Assembly: GCA_017446125.1 (NCBI GenBank)
Contig: JAFSRL010000145.1
Span: forward strand, 1 to 5,307
Source: Lachnospiraceae bacterium
Lineage (GTDB): Bacteria; Bacillota; Clostridia; Lachnospirales; Lachnospiraceae
Direction: 5' to 3'
Length of the DNA stretch: 5,307 nt
Shown here: positions 1 to 4,738 of the stretch, one piece after another
Layout of the letters: each line of letters opens with the position of its first letter
How positions within the stretch are numbered: position 1 is the stretch's first letter
Made by a program: the position numbers and the translations under genes
The notes under the pieces: model-generated
Seen by the model: only the letters and a program-made list of their open reading frames with translations
What the model was told of the DNA's origin: nothing
The model's database searches: none

Positions 1-16
1 ATAGCATAAATGGGAT

Positions 17-67
17 AACACCTCATCCGCCCCTTCGGGGCACCTTCCCCTCAAGGGGAAGGTAGGG
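17..67. repeat. GC-rich palindromic repeat, full-length copy
   Basis: This stretch holds two adjacent hairpins. The first is GCCCC (29-33) pairing with GGGGC (37-41) across a 3-nt loop. The second is ACCTTCCCC (42-50) pairing perfectly with GGGGAAGGT (55-63) across a TCAA tetraloop. A shortened second copy follows at 101-134, so this is a repeat and not a one-off hairpin. From memory, the ACCTTCCCC-TCAA-GGGGAAGGT unit recurs in intergenic regions of many gut Firmicutes; I could not search for it here. It has no T-tract after the stem, so it is not a classical intrinsic terminator. It may be a small non-autonomous palindromic element, or an RNA stability or boundary element in the helicase leader. 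Confidence 0.75.
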
Positions 68-75
68 TGGTGGAA

Positions 76-95
76 TCACAGCAGTGTTCCTGTGA
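76..95. repeat. Small hairpin between the two repeat copies
   Basis: TCACAG (76-81) pairs perfectly with CTGTGA (90-95) across an 8-nt loop. It lies in the spacer between the two palindromic repeats and may only be part of the repeat-rich leader. Six base pairs can arise by chance and no function is implied. Confidence 0.3.
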
Positions 96-100
96 GGAGA

Positions 101-134
101 AACACCGCATCCGCCCCTCAAGGGGAAGGTAGGG
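101..134. repeat. GC-rich palindromic repeat, internally deleted copy
   Basis: This copy matches 17-67 at both ends (the same AACACC-x-CATCCGCCCC start and the same TCAAGGGGAAGGTAGGG end) but lacks the 17 nt found at 34-50 of the first copy. The missing block is bounded by the direct repeat CCCCT, as expected for slippage or recombination between short direct repeats. The deletion removes one hairpin and shortens the other to CCCC-TCAA-GGGG (114-117 with 122-125). The copy ends about 20 nt before the helicase start codon, so a transcript beginning upstream would carry the residual hairpin just 5' of the ribosome binding site. Confidence 0.7.
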
Positions 135-143
135 GGGATTCCC

Positions 144-147
144 GGAG
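144..147 (+). promoter_or_regulatory. Ribosome binding site of the helicase gene
   Basis: GGAG ends 8 nt before the ATG at 156-158, which is normal spacing and supports that start. A G-rich run at 131-137 also resembles a Shine-Dalgarno sequence but is about 18 nt from the ATG, too far to be the main site. No convincing promoter is visible in the 155 bases upstream; it probably lies outside the window. Confidence 0.6.
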
Positions 148-155
148 TAGATTCA

Positions 156-2735
156 ATGCAAGAGATCAAGATATCCGTCCGCGGCCTCGTGGAGTTCCTT
201 CTGCGCGAGGGCGACATCGATAACCGGCAGCCCCGCGTGTCGGAGCAGGCGATGCTGGAAGGCGGGCGCATTCACAGAAAGATACAAAAGCTCATGGGAC
301 CTCACTATCAGGCGGAGGTGCCCTTGTCATACCGCGAAAACTGCGGTGAATACCACCTTACCATCGACGGGCGCGCGGACGGCATCCTGTTGGAGGAGGG
401 CGAGCCGCCCCTCATCGATGAAATCAAGGGAACCTACCGCGACGTGCACAAGATGACGGAGCCCGTGCGGGTGCATCTTGCGCAGGCAAAGTGCTATGCC
501 GCCATCTACTGCATGCAGGAGGAGGAAGAGAATGCAACCGTGCAGATGACCTACTGCAACATGGACACGGAGGAAATCAAACAGTTTCGCTTTTCCTATA
601 CCTTGAAGGAGCTTGTCGGCTGGTTCAACGACCTTGTGATGGAATACCGCAAGTGGACGGACTTTGCGCACGCGTGGCGAAAGCGCCGCAACGCCTCCAT
701 TGCTAACATGTCCTTTCCCTTCACCTACCGTGAGGGGCAGCGGGACCTTGTGTCCGGCGTTTACCGCACCATCACGCAGGAGAAAAAGCTCTTTCTGATG
801 GCGCCCACGGGCAGCGGCAAAACCATCGCGACCATCTTTCCTTCGGTCAAGGCAATCGGGGAGGAGCGCGCGGAGCGTCTGTTTTACTTAACCGCAAAGA
901 CCATTACGCGCGGCGTCGCCGAAGAGACCTTCAACATCCTAAGAGAAGAGGAAGGGCTCTCGTTCAAGACCGTAACCATTACCGCAAAGGACAAGGCGTG
1001 CATCTTAGACAAGGCGGACTGCAATCCGGAGAGCTGCCCCTACGCGAAGGGGCATTTTGACCGGATCAACGATGCGGTCTTTGAACTGTTGACGCATGAG
1101 GACGCCCTGACAAGGGACACCATCCGCGCTTATGCGGACCGCTTTCAGGTTTGCCCCTTTGAGATGGCGCTGGACTTGAGCCTCTTTGCGGACGGTGTGA
1201 TCTGTGATTACAACTACGCCTTTGACCCCTTCGTCTATTTGAAGCGGTTCTTCGCGGACGGGGGAGACAAGCAGAACCTCTTTCTGGTGGACGAGGCGCA
1301 CAACCTTTTGGAACGCGGCAGGGAAATGTACTCCGCGCATCTGACCAGGGAGGACTTCCTTCTCATGGCGGAAACCGTCGCCCCCTTTCATAAGAAAATC
1401 GAGAAGCACATCCGCAAGTGCATACAGGCGTTTGACGCGCTGGAAAATGTCGCGTGGCCTTTCCGCTACGTGAAAAAGAACGGCACGCCGGAAGAGATGG
1501 CGGCGTGGGAGAGCACGGTAGAGGCCGCGGAGGCGGAAGGGTATTGCCGCATCACGGACTTTGGCGTGACGCTGCCGGTGATTGATACGCTTTCTCTTCG
1601 GCTTGCCCGGCTGCAGACCATTCTTTCGGAGTATTTGGAGGACCACAAGAAGGGGCCGGTGCGGGATGAAATTTTGAGCTTTTATTTTACGGTGGGGGCG
1701 TTTTTGACGATTTTGGAGCTGGTGGACGATACCTATGAGGTCTACGCGGCGTGGGAGAAGACGCTGACAGGTGAGCAGTTTCAGGTCCGGCTTTACAACG
1801 TTGACCCGTCGAAGAACTTGAAGCAGTGCATGGAACGGGCGGTGTCGACGATTCTGTTTTCCGCGACCTTTTTGCCCATCCAGTATTATAAGAAGCTTCT
1901 GGGCGGGACGCCGGAGGATTACGAGATTTATGCGAAAAGCGCCTTTGATCCTAAGAAGCTCTCTGTTTTTATCGCGTCCGACGTGACCAGCCGCTATACG
2001 CGCCGCGGCGAGGACGAGTATTACAGGATTGCCGCCCACATCGAGGAGGTTACGAGCGCGAAGGCGGGCAATTACATGATCTTTTTCCCGTCCTATGCCT
2101 TCGCCCGCGCGGTCTATGAGGCGTATGAGGAGCTGTTTTTGGATGAGGGCGAGGCGGAGGTGCTCCTGCAGGAGGACTTTGTGACGGAGGAGGAGCGCGA
2201 GGCGTTTCTGAAGAAGTTCGAAGGTGAGTCAGCGGGGACGGGTACACTGACTCTTTTTTCAGAAGGTAGTGAGCAGCCAGCATTCGTGGAGGAAAAAAGA
2301 GTCAGTGTACCCGTCCCCCTGACTCACCACCGCCTCCTGGGCTTCTGCGTCCTGGGCGGGGCGTTCGCCGAAGGCATCGACTTACAGGGGGACGCCCTGA
2401 TCGGTGCCGTTGTCGTGGGAACAGGCATTCCCATGGTGGGGAACGAACGCCAGATCATCAAAACCTTCTTTGACGAAAGGGGGGAGAGCGGCTGGGATTA
2501 TGCCTACCGGTATCCCGGCATGTGCAAGGTTCTGCAGGCAGCAGGGCGCGTCATCCGCACGGATGCGGATGAGGGTGTGGTGGCACTTTTGGACGATCGC
2601 TTCCTGCAAAAGGGGTATTCCGCCCTCTTTCCGCGCGAATGGCAGCAGATTTCCGTCATTTCGACCGCTTCGGTCAGAAACAGCGTAAAGGCTTTCTGGG
2701 AGCGGCTTTCCGGGGATTTCCCCCCTGCAAATTAA
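156..2735 (+). CDS. PD-(D/E)XK nuclease-fused DinG/XPD-like Fe-S DNA helicase
   Basis: Predicted ATP-dependent DNA helicase of the DinG/Rad3/XPD superfamily 2 group with an N-terminal RecB/Cas4-type nuclease domain, acting on DNA in the cytoplasm, probably in repair or processing of branched or damaged DNA. Residues 1-170 show nuclease motifs: H40, D71 in IDGRADG, E89-x-K91 in DEIKG, and Q110-x3-Y114. Helicase motifs follow: Walker A APTGSGKT (216-223), probable Fe-S ligands C282, C289, C294 and C333, the DEAH box (379-382), SAT (569-571), FFPSY (643-647), GIDL (740-743) and motif VI QAAGRVIR (794-801). All key residues are intact. At 859 residues it is somewhat longer than I expect for the family; residues about 690-725 are encoded by a palindromic element between motifs IV and V. 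GGAG supports the ATG start; the stop is TAA. The strand-separation polarity and real substrate cannot be read from sequence. It is not a stand-alone Cas4, and no CRISPR array is present. Confidence 0.93.
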   Translation: MQEIKISVRGLVEFLLREGDIDNRQPRVSEQAMLEGGRIHRKIQKLMGPHYQAEVPLSYRENCGEYHLTIDGRADGILLEEGEPPLIDEIKGTYRDVHKMTEPVRVHLAQAKCYAAIYCMQEEEENATVQMTYCNMDTEEIKQFRFSYTLKELVGWFNDLVMEYRKWTDFAHAWRKRRNASIANMSFPFTYREGQRDLVSGVYRTITQEKKLFLMAPTGSGKTIATIFPSVKAIGEERAERLFYLTAKTITRGVAEETFNILREEEGLSFKTVTITAKDKACILDKADCNPESCPYAKGHFDRINDAVFELLTHEDALTRDTIRAYADRFQVCPFEMALDLSLFADGVICDYNYAFDPFVYLKRFFADGGDKQNLFLVDEAHNLLERGREMYSAHLTREDFLLMAETVAPFHKKIEKHIRKCIQAFDALENVAWPFRYVKKNGTPEEMAAWESTVEAAEAEGYCRITDFGVTLPVIDTLSLRLARLQTILSEYLEDHKKGPVRDEILSFYFTVGAFLTILELVDDTYEVYAAWEKTLTGEQFQVRLYNVDPSKNLKQCMERAVSTILFSATFLPIQYYKKLLGGTPEDYEIYAKSAFDPKKLSVFIASDVTSRYTRRGEDEYYRIAAHIEEVTSAKAGNYMIFFPSYAFARAVYEAYEELFLDEGEAEVLLQEDFVTEEEREAFLKKFEGESAGTGTLTLFSEGSEQPAFVEEKRVSVPVPLTHHRLLGFCVLGGAFAEGIDLQGDALIGAVVVGTGIPMVGNERQIIKTFFDERGESGWDYAYRYPGMCKVLQAAGRVIRTDADEGVVALLDDRFLQKGYSALFPREWQQISVISTASVRNSVKAFWERLSGDFPPAN
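2223..2328. repeat. REP/BIME-like inverted repeat inserted in frame in helicase gene
   Basis: The left arm (2223-2260, 38 nt) and right arm (2292-2328, 37 nt) are perfect reverse complements except for one unpaired base at 2233, with a 31-nt loop between. Each arm is itself a hairpin unit: GAGTCAG (2226-2232) with CTGACTC (2247-2253) on the left, and GAGTCAG (2299-2305) with CTGACTC (2319-2325) on the right, enclosing a GGGGACGGGTAC core or its complement. Two hairpin units head to head is the layout of a BIME made of REP sequences, which RAYT (Y1-type) transposases are known to spread; no transposase is present here. The element is read through in frame and encodes about residues 690-725 of the helicase, a Gly/Ser/Thr/Val-rich stretch that matches no helicase motif. 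The repeat-family assignment is inference; the inverted repeat itself is directly visible. Confidence 0.9.
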
Positions 2736-2772
2736 CGAAAAATCCAAAAAAAATGCCATAAGATGACGTAAA

Positions 2773-2811
2773 AGTTTACATAATAATCAAATTCACTTAA
2801 TTATGTAAATG
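2773..2811. repeat. Inverted pair of TTATGTAAA motifs (XerD-arm-like)
   Basis: TTTACATAAT (2775-2784) and ATTATGTAAA (2800-2809) are perfect reverse complements separated by 15 nt. Read on the minus strand, 2783-2773 gives TTATGTAAACT, identical to the XerD-binding arm of the B. subtilis dif site as I recall it. The plus-strand copy ends in TG instead of CT. The arms are too far apart to be one 28-bp dif site, where only six bases separate the XerC and XerD arms. Alternatives are an operator for a dimeric regulator or a terminal repeat of a small mobile element. Confidence 0.5.
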
Positions 2812-2869
2812 AAGTAAATTTGTTAAATTGTGTTTAAATCCGGAAAAACTACACGAAAAATAAAGGGAA

Positions 2870-2964
2870 CTGACTACAAAGCTATTTGAAACCGTCAGGC
2901 GTGTCATGTGGAAAACTCGGTGGAAACTGGGGATATACGGACATCCCACAGTGAGAAAGCCTGA
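2870..2964 (+). ncRNA. Possible structured RNA (unassigned)
   Basis: This GC-balanced island in an AT-rich gap can form several helices on the plus strand. TCAGGC (2895-2900) can pair with GCCTGA (2959-2964). CTGAC (2870-2874) can instead pair with GTCAG (2894-2898), which overlaps the first helix, so the two pairings exclude each other. Inside the outer helix, CTCGGT and ACTGGG, with two G-T wobbles plus one more at the base, flank a GGAA (GNRA-type) tetraloop near 2916-2931. I compared it from memory with c-di-GMP-I, c-di-GMP-II and other riboswitches and found no match. A short ORF overlaps it, so the signal is weak. Confidence 0.2.
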
Positions 2965-3052
2965 AAAATGGGACATTCACGGGGGAACGATAAAAAGTTA
3001 TAAGAGATATGAATTTTCAATAATAACCAAACCGGTCAACGTTTTTATGTAA
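2906..3052 (+). CDS. Doubtful 48-residue ORF in the intergenic gap
   Basis: An ATG at 2906 opens 48 codons ending in TAA at 3050-3052. The peptide begins MWKTRWKLGIYGHP, is rich in Lys and Arg, and has no signal peptide, membrane segment or domain I recognise. The ribosome binding site is weak: only AGG at 2897-2899, six nt from the ATG. The frame stays open upstream to a TAA near 2861, but offers only a CTG as an earlier candidate start, immediately after an AAAGGGA sequence. An ORF of this length is not unlikely by chance, and the same DNA may be a structured RNA. It is listed only because nothing else explains the GC-balanced island. Confidence 0.13.
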   Translation: MWKTRWKLGIYGHPTVRKPEKWDIHGGTIKSYKRYEFSIITKPVNVFM

Positions 3053-3055
3053 ACT
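3045..3055 (+). repeat. Third TTATGTAAACT motif (XerD-arm-like)
   Basis: TTATGTAAACT is the exact reverse complement of AGTTTACATAA at 2773-2783, so the two form an 11-bp inverted repeat around about 260 bp. It matches the XerD arm of the B. subtilis dif site as remembered. The 17 bases on its left, where the XerC arm and centre should lie, do not resemble a dif XerC arm, so a complete dif site is not supported. An outer pair AAAATGCC/GGCATTTT follows the same inverted symmetry but at unequal distances (15 and 7 nt). Confidence 0.45.
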
Positions 3056-3073
3056 AAAATGGGGCATTTTAAT

Positions 3074-3093
3074 AAATGACATAAATGTCATTT
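3074..3093. repeat. 20-bp perfect palindrome near GGDEF gene 3' end
   Basis: AAATGACAT (3074-3082) and ATGTCATTT (3085-3093) are perfect reverse complements around AA. The site lies about 30 bp beyond the minus-strand gene's stop codon. The short spacer and symmetry look like a dimeric regulator's operator, but there is no downstream gene on either strand for it to control. As a hairpin it is AT-rich with no T-tract, so it would be a poor terminator. I could not assign it to a known regulator. Confidence 0.4.
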
Positions 3094-3124
3094 GATGACT
3101 TTGATCTGACAAAAAACTTTTCGC

Positions 3125-4738
3125 TCAACGTCTGTGAGAATAGAACGCGATTTCGTTTGGCGCGTTGTTCCGGTGGAGATTACGTAAGGACCGGTCCGCC
3201 TCCGCGAGGAAGTCCCACATCCTTAAGCGCGGGGAAGGCACCGCGTTACAGATCCCCTGCGAGACCGTAATGGAAACCTCTGTTTGGGTGACCACGGAGG
3301 TGAGCTTCGTTTTCGCGACCGCGTCCCTTAAGGTGGTGGCACGCGCATAGATTTCATGGTTCGACATATTGTCATAGACCATGAGGAAGCGCTCGGGTCC
3401 GTAACGGTAGCACAGAATCCTGTCCGTGACCATTTCCCGCAGGTGGTCCGCGATGGCACGCATAATCTTGTCGATGGTGGCACGTGAGCGGTTCGCACGC
3501 AGCGTATTGAAATCGTCGATGTCAATGATTGCGACCGCGAAGTGGCGCTCGTTGCGCTTTGCCTGCCGGAAAATCTCAACGGCGCGGTGGTTAAACTGCC
3601 TTCGGCTGGGCAGGAAGGTAACGGAATCAAAGTCCAACTGCCTTCTGCTGCGCACATCCTCTTCGAGGGTGAACAAACGTGTCTTTTCATCCGCATTCTG
3701 TAAGGCGGAAAGCTCAATGGAGAAGGTGTAGGAATCGCTCTTTTCCGCATTGACCGCCTGCTCCAACTGATAGAACAGCTCGAGCTTTTCCTCCAAAAGG
3801 GCATTGTCATGCGTTTTCTTAGCGTATTCGATGTGGAGCCTGGTCACCATGGAGCGCAGGTTCAAAAGCCCGGACTCCTCCGCGGCCTTGTCCAGCCGCA
3901 GCAGAATATGCTTCGCGTCGTCCAAGTACCCTTCCGGAATCAAATACCGCGTCAGGCGGCACAAATCATCCGTTACACCGGAAATAAACCGGGAGTGTTC
4001 GACGAGCTCCCTGATTTTGTCAAGACAAGTGCGGACCTCCGCCTCTTCCTTCATGACATGTGCGTAACGCGCCTCGAAGGAGAGCACCCCGATTGACACT
4101 AAGTTTTCCTGCGGGATGGCAACGTCCATCTTTAACTCCCACAAACGGTCATAGACGCTCCTTGCGGAAAGCATGTTGCCCCCATCCATCGCAAACCAGC
4201 CGTGGATGCTTAATGCCACCAAGTAAATCAGGTAATTTTCACCGTTGCGAATCAAGGGCTTTAAGAAATCCATGCCGCGCTGCGAATAGTAAAGCGCGGA
4301 CTTAGTGTCCCCCAAGATGCCGTAGAGATCCGCGGTGTTGCAGTCGATGAGCCCCAAAATGGGAAGCTCGGTATAATCGACAAGAAGCGAGCGTGCCGTC
4401 AAAAAGTGGTTGATGGCAAGGTCGTAGTTGCCGCGGTTGACGTTGTCGACGGCAATCAGGTTGTAGCAGCCGGCCAGCGTTTCCTTTTCTGCCCCCTTTT
4501 GCAGAAGACGGATCGCGTCCACCAGGTGCTGCCGGTATTCCGCGATGTGTCCCGCAAGGAATTCCTTTTTCGCAATCTGATAATGGACAAAGCCCAAAAG
4601 CTCCTCGTCATCCGTGTCGGTCGCATAGACAAACAATGCGTCGATGACCTCATCGAGCTGTTCAATCTCGTGCGCGTACGGACGGTTTACGTGTTCGATT
4701 TTTTCCCGGATTTCCTCCGGATAATACGCCGTGTACAT
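3125..4738 (-). CDS. TPR-like protein with degenerate GGDEF domain
   Basis: A cytosolic protein of 537 residues with no signal peptide or membrane helix. Residues about 20-310 are alpha-helical and TPR-like (for example LAGCYNLIAVDNVNRGNYDL near 88-107 and the helices at 128-160), a typical protein-binding platform. A charged, probably helical linker spans about 310-370. Residues 370-537 are GGDEF-like: DSVTFLPSRRQF (371-382) matches the DxLTGLxNRRxF entry motif, and IDIDDF (405-410) keeps the metal-binding Asp. The signature itself reads GPERF (447-451) instead of GGDEF, and no RxxD inhibitory site is evident at the usual place, so diguanylate cyclase activity is unlikely. It may bind a nucleotide or partner instead. 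The start is the ATG at 4738-4736, overlapping the upstream stop as TGATG and preceded by AAAGGG; a start at 4822 would overlap the upstream gene by 28 more codons. Family call firm, role unknown. Confidence 0.88.
   Translation of the reverse strand: MYTAYYPEEIREKIEHVNRPYAHEIEQLDEVIDALFVYATDTDDEELLGFVHYQIAKKEFLAGHIAEYRQHLVDAIRLLQKGAEKETLAGCYNLIAVDNVNRGNYDLAINHFLTARSLLVDYTELPILGLIDCNTADLYGILGDTKSALYYSQRGMDFLKPLIRNGENYLIYLVALSIHGWFAMDGGNMLSARSVYDRLWELKMDVAIPQENLVSIGVLSFEARYAHVMKEEAEVRTCLDKIRELVEHSRFISGVTDDLCRLTRYLIPEGYLDDAKHILLRLDKAAEESGLLNLRSMVTRLHIEYAKKTHDNALLEEKLELFYQLEQAVNAEKSDSYTFSIELSALQNADEKTRLFTLEEDVRSRRQLDFDSVTFLPSRRQFNHRAVEIFRQAKRNERHFAVAIIDIDDFNTLRANRSRATIDKIMRAIADHLREMVTDRILCYRYGPERFLMVYDNMSNHEIYARATTLRDAVAKTKLTSVVTQTEVSITVSQGICNAVPSPRLRMWDFLAEADRSLRNLHRNNAPNEIAFYSHRR

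Larger units (their letters stand above)
2736..3124. other. AT-rich gap between convergent genes
   Basis: These 389 bases separate the stop codons of two convergent genes and are clearly richer in A and T than the flanking coding DNA, except for a more GC-balanced core at about 2880-2990. They contain three TTATGTAAA-type motifs, an 8-bp inverted pair (AAAATGCC 2750-2757 and GGCATTTT 3063-3070), a 20-bp perfect palindrome, a possible structured RNA and a doubtful short ORF, all listed separately. I see no GC-rich hairpin plus T-tract that would terminate either flanking gene, and no convincing sigma-A promoter; the best boxes (TTCACT 2792-2797 and TAAATT 2815-2820, 17-nt spacing) each match consensus at only four of six positions. 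Confidence 0.7.

Noticed and set aside
1..134. CRISPR array from the two similar repeats
   Set aside because: There are only two copies of unequal length (51 and 34 nt), both GC-rich palindromes, with no further repeat-spacer units or cas genes. The Cas4-like motifs belong to the helicase fusion.
1005..2039. 344-codon open frame on the minus strand inside the helicase gene
   Set aside because: It is antisense to the intact helicase motifs, its product is rich in Arg, His and Leu with no recognisable domain, and it fits a frame shadow in GC-rich coding DNA.
2223..2328. Frameshift or assembly artefact explaining the inverted repeat
   Set aside because: The frame is continuous through both arms and resumes correctly at the GGAFAEGIDL motif, so the gene is not disrupted. 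A chimeric assembly would not usually leave a 106-nt self-contained palindrome with the frame kept.
2773..2800. Complete dif site on the minus strand
   Set aside because: The XerD-like arm is exact, but the 11 bases at the XerC position do not resemble any XerC arm I remember.
2850..2970. c-di-GMP riboswitch, suggested by the nearby GGDEF genes and the local CAAAGCTAT sequence
   Set aside because: The conserved hairpins and tetraloop-receptor arrangement of c-di-GMP-I are missing, c-di-GMP-II does not fit, and the region lies downstream of the GGDEF genes on the opposite strand.
3085..3270. 61-codon plus-strand frame starting in the 20-bp palindrome
   Set aside because: Most of it is antisense to the end of the GGDEF-like gene, it has no ribosome binding site, and the product is low-complexity Arg/Pro/Ser.
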